Below are positions 1 to 11,452 of a DNA stretch of 64,000 nt, piece after piece. A program made the position numbers and the translations under genes. Source of the stretch: Oncomelania hupensis (taxonomy: Eukaryota; Mollusca; Gastropoda; Littorinimorpha; Pomatiopsidae); NCBI GenBank assembly GCA_036898135.1, contig CM072516.1:58320676-58384675 (forward strand). Direction: 5' to 3'. Below the pieces are notes generated by a model. The model searched no databases, was not told where the DNA came from, and saw nothing but the letters and a program-made list of their open reading frames with translations. Within the stretch, counting starts at the first letter, position 1. The number at the start of each line of letters is the position of its first letter.

Positions 1-1071
1 CCGGTTAGGGCTTCGTTTCTGTGCCTCTTTCCCGTTAGGCTTTAGGTCTCGCCTGAAGCTCTTGGCTTCTCCGTGTGCGGCCACGTACCTATCTGCGACC
101 TTGACCAGATCTTCCAGTCTTTCCGCGCCCTGTTCTACTGAGAATGTTCTCAGCTCGGGGGTCATGGTTTCCCGTAGCTGTTCCCATACTAACAGTTCTG
201 TCAGTCCATCATACGTCTTAGCCGTGGCTGACTGGCTAATCCACTTATCCAACGTTGTGGACAACCGATCCGCGAACTGCGCATAGCTCTCTCCTTTCAC
301 TCTCCGATTGGTGCGGAATTTTTGCCAGTAGCATTCTCCTGTTAGTTCGAATCCCGTTAGGAGTGCCTCTTTTACTTTGTGATAGTCAGTCACTCTCTCA
401 GTCGGTAGCTTACTGTAGATGTCATAAGCCTTTCCTCTAAGTCCTTGACTAAGCTTGAAAGACCAATGAGTGGGATCTAGTTTGTACTCTGTTGCTAGAC
501 GCTCAAACCTAGTCAGATAGAGATCTAGACCTTCCTCTCTCTCATTGAATGTTCCCAGTGGAAATGACATTCCTTGTACAGGGTTGGGTGCTACCTCTAG
601 CTGATCTGAGTGGGGAGGGGTTGAGGAAGAACTTGAAGCTCCTGATCCCAATCTTCTTAGCTCTAACTCATGCTGTCTTTCTTTTTCCTTTTCTGCCCTC
701 TCTTTTTCTTTTTCTGCCCGCTCATACTCCCATCTCCTAACTTCTGCATCTCTCTCTGCTGCTAATGCTGCCTTCTTCTGTTCTCCTTCTAATTCTAATT
801 TCTTCTGCTCTGCTTCTAATTTCTTCTGCGCTGCTTCTAGTTCTGCTTTTCTCTGTTCTGCTTCGAGTTTCTTCGCCTCTCTCTCTGCTTCTAACTTCTT
901 TGCCTCTCTCTCTGCTTCTAACTTCTTTGCCTCTCTCTCTGCTGCTCTCTCTGCCTTAGCCTCCTGTTTCTCTACCTCTGCATTGATATACGCAATTAGG
1001 TCTCCCCCTGCTAAGTGTAAAGCTTCTCCTAATTCCTTGAAGCGCAATCTCAAGGCCACTGGGTCCGACAT
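1..1071 (-). CDS. gag: Gag polyprotein of an LTR retrotransposon (partial, runs off left edge)
   Basis: An open minus-strand frame starts at the ATG complementary to 1069-1071 and stays open for 357 codons to the window edge. The first ~22 residues (MSDPVALRLRFKELGEAL) are followed by a long Lys/Glu/Ala-rich stretch (about residues 30-130) with a repeated EAEREAKKL unit, probably a coiled coil. From about residue 165 to 340 comes a SCAN-like capsid domain as found in many metazoan Gypsy Gags, with the marks ERVTDYHKVKEALL, LTGECYWQKFR and ADRYVAAHG. It should assemble the particle that packages element RNA. The knuckle and pol would lie to the left, outside the window. It belongs with the primer site at 1416-1433 and the LTR at 1441-2989. 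Confidence 0.85.
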   Translation of the reverse strand, partial: MSDPVALRLRFKELGEALHLAGGDLIAYINAEVEKQEAKAERAAEREAKKLEAEREAKKLEAEREAKKLEAEQRKAELEAAQKKLEAEQKKLELEGEQKKAALAAERDAEVRRWEYERAEKEKERAEKEKERQHELELRRLGSGASSSSSTPPHSDQLEVAPNPVQGMSFPLGTFNEREEGLDLYLTRFERLATEYKLDPTHWSFKLSQGLRGKAYDIYSKLPTERVTDYHKVKEALLTGFELTGECYWQKFRTNRRVKGESYAQFADRLSTTLDKWISQSATAKTYDGLTELLVWEQLRETMTPELRTFSVEQGAERLEDLVKVADRYVAAHGEAKSFRRDLKPNGKEAQKRSPNR

Positions 1072-1415
1072 TGTCAAACGTGTCTATGAACAACCTCTGA
1101 ATCACGTGGAATACCCAAACACTAGCAATATTGCAATTCAATAAAAACAATGCAAAGACCATAAAATTCGTACTCAATAATAGAATAAAACAAGAGTCAA
1201 ATGGCATACAACAGTTATTTAAGCAAAACCTGCAAAAGAACAATGCAACATACAGGCACAAAAATATTTGAAGCAAAAAGGTTTTTAACTAAAGAATAGT
1301 GCACCAGAACTGATCAGTGTTATACCCTTACACTATTCTAAGTTATTCTACCTCTACTGTTATCTACTTTTATTGTACTTAGGTCCGGTTATACCCAATT
1401 CCTATTATACACAGA
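1072..1415 (-). other. 5' leader between primer site and gag ATG
   Basis: AT-rich untranslated leader of the minus-strand LTR element. No other gene is visible on either strand; the short open frame here is chance. It would carry packaging signals, none recognisable by eye. Confidence 0.6.
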
Positions 1416-1433
1416 TCCTGGCTAGGCTCGCCA
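1416..1433 (-). other. Primer-binding site of the minus-strand LTR element
   Basis: Read on the minus strand, TGGCGAGCCTAGCCAGGA begins seven bases after the LTR end. It starts with TGG, as expected for pairing to the CCA end of a tRNA. I could not assign the tRNA. Confidence 0.65.
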
Positions 1434-1440
1434 ATTAAAG

Positions 1441-2989
1441 TGTCACGTGGGGTTTATGGGCTCTGCACAATGGAATTATGGACCCTCACGTTTATTCGGT
1501 GGGAACTGCTAGTAAGTCACCCTATGAATTACTTTAATAAATTTATTTGTTTAGCTCGTTCTGTGTTAAGGTTGGGGTACAGAAATAGATAGAAAAATGG
1601 TAAAAGATTACTGTCACCCTAGCTTTCACACGGCTATGAATCATATGTAGTCCACCCACTTGATAACAGTTAAAATCACACATTTATTTCTTCTACTCTA
1701 TACAAGATTCTCTAAGTACTACTCTAACTTAAAAAGTCTCAGTCACTGCTAATAGTTCGATCGCTGATAGTCTAGTATAGGCAGCTGTTTTTTCTTCCTC
1801 GGGCACTTTGCTATAATGTTTCATGTAGATTTGGACTACTGTGGTCCGTTTTACAGTTTCTGAAGAGTTGGACTACTGTGGTCCTGTTATGATCAGTTTA
1901 AGTGCACCTTCGCCTTATGCACTTAACTCATGTGTGGGGTGTTCGAAGTCCTTCTGTGAGGTAGCTTCTGGTACACCTTTGTCGTTGTGTAGTTGGGTTC
2001 CCTTGCCACGCTGTGGGGTCTGACAGGGTGTTTCTTCAGGGTATCTCTTTCCGTCTTGTGCGGTAGAGTCTCCTCAACCAACTATAGTCGTTTCTGTGGA
2101 GTGGGACGCACAGGATAGCTCGGGATAGCTCGGGATAGCTCGCCTGCTCGTCTGTAATATAAGAGACGAAATTCTGCACAACCCTGAATAATCGGTTTGT
2201 GCAGAGCGTCTCACTGAAAGCCAAGTAGCCCTCAGTGATAGCTCCACATCTCTATACATAAGCGACGAACATTCTGCTACTTCCGGGTTCCACTGGAATC
2301 TCACTCTAAATTCCTATACATACATAAATATCAAACGTGGCTAACTATACACATACAGAATTAATAATATTATAAACATTCACGGGTACAGCCACTGGTC
2401 TGCAAACATACATATAAGTTAAACAACAGTGGTTCCGTACGGGATACAACATGGCGGCGCAACCGGTCGTGTTTCGCCTCGTGGTAGGCTCTTCCACGTG
2501 GTCCCGCAAATTCGGATTAACAATTCACATTTATGCATAGCAAATTCCACAAACATAATTTCAACAATAATATAAATATATCACGATGAAACAGAAGGGT
2601 GTTCATTTACCTGTTTGACAAGTTCAGGCCCGTGATGACTTGAGAGAATTCTAAGATTTCTAAGTCCTGCTTCCTGGTCTATGAGTGTAGAGATTTCTCT
2701 AGCTGTGGAGATGTTGACTCTACCTCGTCTCACACACGACTGATTCAAACTGTCTTAGGTTTTGACACATTCAAAACTGCTCTACCCACTGAGCCTGCTC
2801 TGATTGGTTAAAACGGTCCGATTCAAAGCTCAAGTGCTGACTCACTGCGCTAGCGTGGGTCGGGCTCGCGGTGTGTGGTTTACTGTGTAATTTAATTGCT
2901 GCTGTGTAATAGTCTAACTTCTAAAGTTACAAAGACTACACATGGCTAAATAGTCAACAAGCAGAGTTAAGACTAGCCAGTTCGTGACA
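1441..2989 (-). mobile_element. 5' LTR of the gag-bearing LTR retrotransposon
   Basis: A 1549-bp LTR bounded by the inverted ends TGTCACG (1441) and CGTGACA (2989). A near-identical full-length copy at 36424-37975 defines the same limits and has a target duplication, which confirms the ends. The element lies on the minus strand, with the primer site and gag to its left. The opposite flank is a microsatellite, so the duplicated target (starting ATAA after 2989) cannot be verified without the 3' LTR. Confidence 0.88.
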
Positions 2990-3085
2990 ATAATCATAAT
3001 CATAATCATAATAATCATAATCATAATAAAAATGATGATGATAATGATGATGATGACGATGATGATGATGATGATGATGATGATG

Positions 3086-3150
<65 letters not shown>
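2990..3150. repeat. (AAT)n/(ATG)n compound microsatellite
   Basis: Imperfect AATCAT and GATGAT units grade into about 25 AAT units. It abuts both the LTR and the 3' end of the LINE at 3151, so most of it is probably the LINE's (ATT)n tail, expanded. Confidence 0.9.
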
Positions 3151-3151
<1 letters not shown>

Positions 3152-3507
3152 TTTTTATATAGAGCTTTTTCCTAATGACATAAATTCAAAGCACAAATCT
3201 CACGCATTATTACTTAACGTTAACATCGAAACACATACGAACAGAAGTGAAACAATAACGAGACACTATTAAACTATGCAATGACATAAAACAAACATGA
3301 AAAAGAATATTTACAAGTAAACTATAAAAGACGGGGGAGGGAGGAGGAGAAGGAGAGCAGCAAACGTATTGAGGGAGCTGGGGGCATGCGGTGTGACGGC
3401 TATGGTCTGAATCAAAAAGAAGGAATGATGGTGGTGATGGGAGGCGGGATAAGACATTTGTAAGAGATGAGCTTTCAAATTGGACTTGAAAGTGACTATG
3501 TTCTCTG

Positions 3508-3575
<68 letters not shown>

Positions 3576-4637
3576 CAAGTTGAAGGGATAAGCACTCAGA
3601 AGAATCGATCGCCTTCAAAGGAGAGTTTGTAGCGGGGTATTTGTAGCATGAGGGTGCCAGAGGAAGAACGAAGATTTCTAGATGGCTTGTAGAAGAGAAT
3701 GTTCTGGTTGAGGTAGGAAGGGGCTAATCCATGGGCGCAATATTAACAGAAAGTACAGATTTTGTAGGTAATCCTGTGAGATACAGGAAGCCAGTGGAGA
3801 GAATGTATGATCGGATTTTTTTTCATTTTGAAAACCAGACGAGCAGCTGAGTTCTGAACACGTTCAAACAGATGAACAGAAGAGGAAGGAAGTCCAGCTA
3901 GAAGAGAGTTACAACAGTTTAAACGTGACAGGACAAGAGAGGAAATGAGTTTGGCTGTAGCGTCAGTGCTCAGATGCTTGTGGGCAAGTCCTATTCTACT
4001 GAGCTGAAAGTTGCATGTTTTACATGTTTTGCGGATGAATTATAACATGGTGAGGATGTTGTCAAGGATGACGCCAAGGTTTTTGACAGAATATGAAATA
4101 GGAATAATGATTTGGCCAAGAGTGACACTGTCTACAGGGGAAGAAGACGGGTTGTGGTTGGTACCCGTGAGCATAACTTCAGTTTTTTTAGCATTGAGCT
4201 GGAGCTTGTTGACAGTCATCCAGTTAGAAATGTTTTTAAAGCAGTCAGAAGTTTTGGTCAGAATAGATGGAAGGTTTTAAAATTGCCATTGTGGTTTTTT
4301 TTTGCTGTGTATCGTCTGAGTAGAAATGGTGGAAAGTATAATTGTTTCGGATGATCTGAGACAGAGGAGATGTGTAAAGAGTGAATAGAACAGGGCCTAG
4401 AACTGATCCCCGAGGAACACCGAAGACACGTCTGAACGGTTCAGAAAGATAGTTGTCGATGCAAACAGATTGGTAACGATCTAAAAGGTAAGAATGGAAC
4501 AAGCTTGGCGCACAGTCCTTGATTCCAAAAGAGTTCTCGAGGTGCTGAAGGAGGTTGGAGTGATCGATAATGTTAAAAGCGGCTGAGAGATCGAGAAGGG
4601 TCAACAAAGTGATTTTACGAGAGAGATCATACTGCTT
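3151..4637 (-). mobile_element. L2/CR1-like LINE, 3' half, degenerate
   Basis: On the minus strand a reverse transcriptase is readable in pieces. 4245-4637 carries LDLSAAFNIIDH, GVPRGSVLGPVLF and the catalytic box as YSDD (usual YADD). About 4100-4260 gives the thumb region (NWMTVNKLQLNAKKTEVML) in another frame. About 3600-3960 gives LNCCNSLLAGLP, RVQNSAARLV and LHWLPVSHRITYK, and 3440-3595 gives WNSL and FKSNLKAHLL. Frame changes and stops make it a dead copy. The 3' end reads AAGCTCTATATAAAAACAT and runs into an (ATT)n tail, typical of this LINE group. The 5' part is missing, as expected from truncated reverse transcription. Confidence 0.82.
3511..3571. repeat. (AG)n microsatellite inside LINE coding sequence
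   Basis: About 30 AG units, read on the LINE strand as Leu-Ser repeats between two conserved pieces of the LINE C-terminus that are still in the same frame. Confidence 0.9.
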
Positions 4638-5057
4638 CTCTCCTTAACAGGTATTTACCACTCACCTTCCCTTTCCCCTTTCCGACACCCCCTCCCCCCA
4701 TCTCTCTCTCCCCACCACCCCCGCCACCTCCTCTCAAATAAATGGGAAAAGGATGCGACGCGATAAAATTACACGCTGGATTCACGCTAGATCATAAACC
4801 ATTCAGACTGACGCACTTAGGCTTTAAAGCCGCTGAAGTCACCGGGACGTTTCTGGTCGTTTGCCCGGCAATGCTATTGCGATGATTCCAGACTTTTTTT
4901 CCCCACCCTTTTTTCCCCCAATCTTACGAGCCACTGCACTTATTAGTTTAGTCAATGCTATTTTACTGATGACGCCAGTTTTGGAATCACGGGGAGATGA
5001 GAAGGGAAGAGGGAGAGAAGTTTGAGGGAGTGTGTGTGAGAATGGGAAAAGTGCGTG

Positions 5058-5061
<4 letters not shown>
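4638..5061. other. Unassigned unique sequence
   Basis: No gene or recognised repeat. It contains pyrimidine-rich stretches around 4680-4735 and a G-rich stretch before the AAT array. The open frames here are short and compositionally biased. Confidence 0.5.
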
Positions 5062-5105
<44 letters not shown>

Positions 5106-5470
5106 ATAACATTTATATAGCGCAAAACTCACAGAGACTCATTGCGCATACACACGCATTCACTCACAATATACAAAAGGATTACATGCATGTATGGAGG
5201 TACATCTACCAACAACGAAACACAAATATTGTTATGTTACACATAAGACTCTCTATAAGATGAAAGAGAGGTAGGGTGGGAGGGGGGATGCGAGTAAGTT
5301 AATCAAAAGCTAAGCGAAAAAGGTATGTTTTCATTTGGGCTTTAAATATATTAATATCTTCCAAGTTCCTCAGACCGACAGGAAGTGCGTTCCAAAGAGA
5401 TGGAGCAGTGAAACTGAAACCGCGCTCGCCAACAGTTTTCAGGTTTCGACGCGGAACTTTTAACAGCTTA
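5062..5470 (-). mobile_element. L2/CR1-like LINE 3' end fragment with (ATT)n tail
   Basis: The minus strand of 5300-5470 reads GERGFSFTAPSLWNALPVG then NLEDINIFKAQMKTYLF, the usual C-terminus of this LINE group. The non-coding end is AAATGTTATTC after a TATATAAA-type motif and leads into an (AAT)n array at 5062-5103, the tail on this strand. The fragment is cut off at its 5' side by the LTR relative at 5471. Confidence 0.72.
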
Positions 5471-6811
5471 TGACTAATCTTAATACATTTATATGTTTAG
5501 CCCAGTCTGTGTGCGGATAGGGTTATAGAGATAGGGAGAAAATGGTAAAAGCTTCACTGACACACTATCTCTCACACGGCTATGAAACATAGGTAGTCCA
5601 GCCACTTGTTTACAGTAAGTATCACACATTTATTTTCTCTCTATATATAATTCTCTAAACACCCTATTAACTTAAATGTCCAAATTCACTTCGAATAGTT
5701 CGCTCCTTGATGGGTCTATGCTGCTACTGTTTTTGATATTTACTACTGTCTCATCATTGGGCTAGTTGTTCTGGTTGGCCTAATGTTGGTTTCAGGAGAG
5801 TGGACTATCGCACAGTCCTTCTAGATCAGTGTTAGTGCGTTTTTTCTTGCACTTAGCTGATTCGTTGAGGTGTGGTGATGGTGTCTCCTAATAATATAAT
5901 AATAATCCCCCTTAGTTGTTGACTATTGGGCAATCGGAGCTCAGTGCTCAATGTTCCCCTGCAGGCCGAATGTCAGGGTTGACTCTTAGTGGTCTATTTC
6001 CTGCATCGGACCAACAAGCCTGCTCGTCTGCAAAACATAAGACGAGTTTCTGCCACACCTTGTTTACTAAGGATGTGCAGAGCGTCTCACTAATGGCAGA
6101 AACAGCCCTCAGTGATCGCTCCACTTATACAAACAAGGCACGATCAACTTCTATGTCCGGGGTCCACTGGAATCTCCAACATAATTCCTATACATATACA
6201 TACAAAATGGCTAAACTAAACACATGGAGAAGTAATTAACAGCATACACATTTTCCGGTAACAGCGGGTCAGTAGGGGATACCTCATGGTTCCGAAACCG
6301 GTCGCGTGTGTCAGCCACGTGGTCAAGCAAAGTTTTACTAATACTCACAATGATAAAACATGGCAAGACTTCACAAACATAATCCAACAACATTATCAAT
6401 AAATCACGATTTAACAAAAGATTGATCATTTACCTTTTTGACAATGTCAGGCTGTGGATATACTGCGATGAATGAAATTTACCCATCACCTGCTTAGTCT
6501 TCAGCTAGAGAGATCTTTCAGCGTGCGTCCTACTTGGTTGAGATTCAGACAAAGACTGACTACCTAACCCTGTGGTCAGCTTAAGCCCGCGAAAATCTCG
6601 TGAGACCTGAGCGCCACCTAGCGGGGGTTTGTGGCTATACGTCAGCTGGATGAGGTCACTGCCTACCTTAGCGAGAGTTAGCTTACACAGGCTTAGCACA
6701 GTCTGACTTCTGTCCTCTGCTAAGCAGCGACTTTACGTTACATAGGCTACAGCAGGATGAACTATTAAGGCGTGAAGCCTTAGTGCAGAGTCTAACTAGC
6801 CTTCTGTGACA
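5471..6811 (-). mobile_element. Diverged solo-LTR relative, one end truncated
   Basis: Collinear with the LTR at 1441-2989: shared landmarks include TTTAGCCCAGTCTGTGTG, the CTCACACGGCTATGAA block, the GTCTCACT region near 6085 and the closing TGTGACA at 6805-6811. It is clearly diverged and lacks about the first 95 bases, including the TGTCACG end. No internal coding region is attached, so it is a truncated solo LTR of a related family, in the same (minus) orientation. Confidence 0.7.
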
Positions 6812-7047
6812 CTACGCAGTGCTTTTTATGCTAAACTAATAAGTCAAAGATGGAAGATGTGGGGACAGGTGAGTTTGTCGAGGGGCAGAAAGGCAGCTTC
6901 CCTGGGAAACTCAATTCAAAGGTAGGTAGGTCTATATAAACCTAATTTGCTGGGACAGTTTATTCGTGGTTTTTCTTTTTTTTCCTTCTAATTTGCACCT
7001 GTCCATGTTTAGAACTGAACAAAGAGATAATTATCCTGCGGATGAGG
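6812..7047. other. Unassigned sequence
   Basis: Short stretch with no recognisable gene or repeat between the LTR relative and the first SINE copy. Confidence 0.4.
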
Positions 7048-7280
7048 GTATAAACCGAGGTCTAGTATGTGCACGCACGCATTTCGTCGCACGGACTTTA
7101 AAGATCCTGACACTCATGTCCTATTCGGGTGAGTGACGGCTACACACCCCATACGCGGTCGCCCAGGACTGTGTCCAAAGACCGCAAGTGGGCGCCTCGG
7201 GCCGGAGTTAAAGCCTTTGCCGGCCATCGCCTTGAGCACCACTTGAGTTGGAAAAGCGCTAAATAAAAACGATTAAATAA
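7048..7280 (+). mobile_element. SINE family A copy
   Basis: Shares with 10025-10240, 32430-32720 and 63240-63480 a 5' block (ACGCACGCATTTCGTCGCAC, then GATCCTGACNCTCATGTCCTA), a middle block (AAGTGGGCGCCTCG) and a 3' block (CGCCTTGAGCA..., ending AAAAGCGCTAAATAAA). The 3' end matches the ends of the L2-like LINEs in this window, so it was probably mobilised by that LINE machinery. I see no clear tRNA head in this family. Confidence 0.75.
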
Positions 7281-7358
7281 ATTTTAATATTTGTTAAAAT
7301 CACCTATATATTTTTTCAAATAATTGCTGTGTCATTTTCCTTTTTACAGTTTACTCAC

Positions 7359-7382
7359 TACTACTACTACTACTACTACTAT

Positions 7383-7435
<53 letters not shown>
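7359..7435. repeat. (ACT)n microsatellite
   Basis: About 25 ACT units with one ATT interruption. It is followed by TTTATATAGCGC motifs, so it may be the tail of a minus-strand SINE or LINE end at 7436-7510. Confidence 0.9.
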
Positions 7436-7627
7436 GGGTTTATATAGCGCACATATGGTTTATATAGTGCACATTTCTAACGGTTTATGACGATTGATGG
7501 CGCCTACACCGAGTCAGTAGCTTCATGAAGCGGTTTTTAATTTCAGAGGAACAGCGGTAGTTACATCAGCTCAGGCAGACAGGACGGAAGTAGTGAGGGT
7601 CAAACAGAAGTGTGTTGAGGGGAAGAA

Positions 7628-7680
7628 AACATTACATTACATTACATTACATTACATTACATTACATTACATTACATTAT
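7628..7680. repeat. (ATTAC)n pentanucleotide repeat
   Basis: About ten ATTAC units directly before the family X copy; family X copy 2 has a (GTTA)n array at the same edge. Confidence 0.9.
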
Positions 7681-8245
7681 TATTGCTTTAGGTCCAGCGG
7701 ACTCTTCCGAGCCAAATCAGAACCGGACAACCCTTGATCCGCATAAAAGATCTGCTGAAACAACCCTAATGGTAAAACTGAGAGCTCTCCACCAGCCAGT
7801 CATTTTACAATAAAGACATCACACGCAGGGGACGCTGAGGCTGTACTCTAATTTATCGAACCCCCGTTTACAAAACCAAAATAGAATACAAACATCATTA
7901 TAAATTATCAACAAAACACATACATATAAAATGCCTACATTGCTAACTAACAACATCATAGGAAGCCCTGGTGACCACCTGGCAGAAAGCGTCCAATATT
8001 CCCAAGCTGATCCAACAGACCTCACACACCAATAAGGAGTCTTGTCCCGGAAGAGTTTTCAAGAAAAAAAAAGTAGATGATTGGTCTAGCGAAGAAGAAG
8101 ATAGTATAGCAGATTGATAGAACAGAGCAGGAATGAGAAAGAGCAAATGAGAAAGACAGCGACAGTGGGAATTTAAAGCACTAAATTCCCAGAAAGTGGG
8201 GATACTATTTATACTAAAACACCCGGCACCCCATTGGGGGTGAGG
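7681..8245 (-). mobile_element. Family X interspersed repeat, copy 1
   Basis: A ~565-bp sequence collinear with 42722-43990 (minus its nested LINE) and 53310-53935. Landmarks are GGTCCAGCGGACT at one end, TCACTTTACAAT-like and CAATATTCCCAAGCTGAT blocks in the middle, and GGGGATACTATTTATA before CCCGGCACCC at the other end. All copies carry a simple repeat or its remnant beside GGTCCAGCGG, and on the minus strand TATAAATA lies near the far end, so I read it as a minus-strand retroposon with a simple-repeat tail. No protein is encoded. The family is not one I recognise. Confidence 0.65.
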
Positions 8246-10024
8246 GGAAGAAAAGGGTCCGGGATTAATTTATATTAAATAATATATGGACGAGAGAGAC
8301 GTGATAGCTCAAGGAAAGTTTTTTTTTTAAATCTTACCTCACAACAGACTATTTATTATTAACAAAATTAGGGCGAAGATGAATTTTTTTTGAATTTTTA
8401 AATGCATATTTAACCCGCATGCTTCTTTTTTTTTCCTTCTCCAGGAGCCACCACGCTTTTTAAGGATCCAGTTCCATCATGTACAACAGCCTGGCGACAC
8501 AAATTGCTTTCCAGGGAGAAAAAAAAAAAAGAGTCGTTACCCACAATTCCATGCGGGCACGGTGATGTCACTTGCACGCGTAACACGAGAGTCACGCGGG
8601 ACCTTGACGTCATCAAGATTTCATGATGTAATCATTCCGTGAGCGATATCTTTGGTGATTAAAGAATAAATACTTGCTTGAGCCCGAATGATTGAAAATC
8701 ATCCGGTGTTGGTGGTAGGACTGTTTCAGATTTACACACCAACTGTGAAAACAATCTAATTGTTCACAAACGAATCTCCACACAACATCTGTCCTTCCCA
8801 ACATACTGAAATTCTTTTAACAAAATATTAAGCGGTCGCACCAATAACCGTGTGAAGTTGGCGAAAAAATGATATTTTCTATTGTCACTTGCGCTCCATG
8901 TCATATATTAGAGAACACCAACTTATATCATCATCGTCAAAAGCAACAACAACAACAGTATCAACAACAACAACAACAACCAAACAACAAAAATCTCAGC
9001 GACAACAACAACAATTTCGTACAATAACAAACCCGGCAACAGCAATTAATAACCACAACTATTTCCTTTTCCACTTACCAGAACAAACCCAACTTCATGC
9101 ACCCTTTCCCCCTCCCCCCGTCCCACCTCTTCCTTCCTCACTCCCATCCCCGCACACGCACACACACTTTTTTTTGTATCCGCCAGGATAAGTGCCAAAA
9201 GGGTTAATGACTGCTTTACACAGGACGTCAGAAAAGGGTTAATGATCTGATTAAAACTCACAAAGTGACTGACTGGTCACCTTGAGCATCTGAGGTTGCT
9301 CAGGCAAAACTGCCTCAAGCTGACAAGAGACCGTGGAGAAGCTCTGACACTCGGGCTGAGTGACTGGCAGCTGGCTTGCTGGAAGGAAGCCTCGACGGTG
9401 CCGCTGGCTGATAATAAGGCAGCGTGCTGTGGAGTGTTACGTTGCAAGCGACCAAACAATACACCTCCATAAGCCTGCTCCTGCTCTTCCTGACAGTCAC
9501 ACGAACTGCGGAAGAACCACTGATCATCACAGACGGTTTAGAATCAGAAAAGGACACTGTTTCGTTTTCAAATGAACAGCGGAAGTTCGATGTAATCATT
9601 ACGCTGAATAACATTAATAGCTAGAACTGTTTGGTTTTTTTAAAGTTGCAACAGTTCAGTTCACTCAACGCTGAATCAGAACATTACACAGGTTAATTTC
9701 AGATGCATAACCGATTTAAAAAAAAATATCTGCTCCTACAGTTTAATCAGTACCCTGCTCTTCTTGATGGAGTCGTTAGCCTATCAATGTTAATAAAAAT
9801 TATTAATTCCGATTCTGATTTGTATTCCTTCAATGAACAAAAAAAAAGGGCTGTAGATTTAGATGAACAAGCCGACATTTCATCAGGTGAAACAGTTTGG
9901 GAATCAGAAAATGAAATTGTGTAGATTGAGAGGGACAGCAGCAGTTTGATCCGCTCAAACAGTTTAAAAAAAAATTCGTACCCTGAATTAAAAAAAATGT
10001 TTTAATTTAAGGTAATCCCGGTCT
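8246..10024. other. Unassigned region with simple-sequence tracts
   Basis: No supported gene. 8935-9020 is CAA-rich. 9490-10010 has loosely repeated AGTTTAAT, TCAGAA and GAACAGCGGAAG motifs resembling a decayed minisatellite that continues at 10255-10490 on the other side of the SINE copy. The open frames (up to ~100 codons) are of low complexity or overlap each other on both strands. Confidence 0.5.
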
Positions 10025-10240
10025 CTAGGGATCCTGACGCTCATGTCCTAGACGGGTGAATGCCTTCTGCACAAAAGCATCCAACAGGCACTAGGTCGTT
10101 TCTCCCCCAAACCAGTTGCGCCCGAAGACGGTAAGAGGGCGCCTCGAGGGGTAGAATTAGATCCTGTTTAGGCCAGCGCCTTGAGCAGCTCTTAAGCTGG
10201 AAAAGCGCTATATAAGAAGTACTAAATAAAACAAACAAAT
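10025..10240 (+). mobile_element. SINE family A copy
   Basis: Full-looking copy from GATCCTGACGCTCATGTCCT to GGAAAAGCGCTATATAAG with an A-rich tail. It splits a decayed minisatellite: similar AGTTTAATCAGTACC sequence lies on both sides. Confidence 0.78.
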
Positions 10241-10499
10241 AAATGAATAAATAATCAAGAAATGGTACCAACTCAGACAGTTTAATCAGTACCGTTCAAC
10301 AGAAACTTAAACTGTGTTAATTTCAACTGAACATCGGAAGCTCAGACAGATCCTCTAGTAAAAAGTATACTGAACCAGAAAAAAGGGAACTGTTTAATTT
10401 CAGAAGAAGACAAAAAATCCTAAGTTTGATCACCTACATTACACTGAGTTAGAAAGTGAAATGGTTTAATTTCAAATAAAAAAAACGGAAGTTTATTTA

Positions 10500-10615
10500 T
10501 TATTGGGTATTTGTATAGCGCACATATTGCGCCGTTCTTGGCGACTCAAGGCGCTGGCCGATACAGGATCTAACTCAAGCCACCCGAGGCGCCAAAGTTT
10601 GAACACCTTGAGGAA
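10500..10615 (-). mobile_element. SINE family A copy, partial
   Basis: Reverse-oriented 3' part: TGTATAGCGC, then CAAGGCGCTGGCCGATACAG, then CACCCGAGGCGCC. The 5' block is absent or unrecognisable. Confidence 0.65.
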
Positions 10616-10767
10616 ACCGAGTCAGAACATGGCACGAGTCAGTCTTCTTTTCCCTCCAAGTATATCTGAAACTAGTGGTTTTTGTACCCTGGCAAGCCAG
10701 GGTACACATGATGCTGTTTAAAATGTAGACAGACTGAACTTTTGTCTGCGAGTTTCATTTGGACGAT

Positions 10768-11075
10768 GATACCTCCCCATATCCCCCTTGATACCTCACC
10801 ATACCCCCTGATATCTCCCCGTCCCATCCCATGATGCCTCATCATACCCCCTTGATACCTCCCCGAACCCACTTGATACCTCCCCATACCCCCTTGATAC
10901 CTTCCATACCCCCTTGGTTCCTACCTGTACCCTCCTTGATACTTCCCCGTTGATCGTTTCGCAGGTATGGATGAAAGTAATCGACCATCACCATACCCCC
11001 TTATATATACCCGTATCCCCGTTATGCCTACCCATGCCCCTTTAAACCTACCCGTAGCCCACTTTTACCTACACG
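10768..11075. repeat. Minisatellite, ~21-22-bp unit
   Basis: More than ten degenerate units built on TTGATACCTCCCCATACCCC. Units decay toward 11075. Confidence 0.82.
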
Positions 11076-11100
11076 TACAACCCCATCCCGATCCTTGGTA

Positions 11101-11133
<33 letters not shown>

Positions 11134-11259
11134 TTGAATATTGAATATAGAGTAATACAAATAGAAATCATAAAAAACACCAAGGTTTTAAAAGAAAATT
11201 TGATATAAGATATTAAAATTGTTATTTTAATAATAATAATTATTATTATTAGTTTATAA

Positions 11260-11315
<56 letters not shown>

Positions 11316-11320
11316 TTAAA
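11101..11320. repeat. (AAT)n microsatellites
   Basis: Two AAT arrays, at about 11101-11133 and 11262-11317, separated by AT-rich sequence. Confidence 0.9.
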
Positions 11321-11382
11321 GGTAAAAAGCCTAAATTAAAAAGAAAAATATCCATATTTTAGTGTACTTTAAAAAAAAAAGG

Positions 11383-11452
11383 GTCCAGGTGAGATTTGAA
11401 CTTGGGTCGCCCTGCACGGTAGGCGAATGGTCTTACCAACTAAGCCACCAAG
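11383..11452 (-). other. tRNA-like sequence (SINE head or tRNA pseudogene)
   Basis: The minus strand holds a perfect pol III A box (TGGCTTAGTTGG), a spaced B-box-like AAGTTCAAATCTC and, after GGACCC, a run of T that could end pol III transcription. The T stem and acceptor stem do not pair properly by eye, so a working tRNA is unlikely. Confidence 0.6.

Noticed and set aside
7359..7680. CRISPR-like regular repeats
   Set aside because: Eukaryotic microsatellites with no spacers; none of the arrays in the window has repeat-spacer structure.
11383..11452. Functional tRNA gene
   Set aside because: Good A box, but acceptor and T stems do not pair by eye; isolated and better read as a SINE head or pseudogene.
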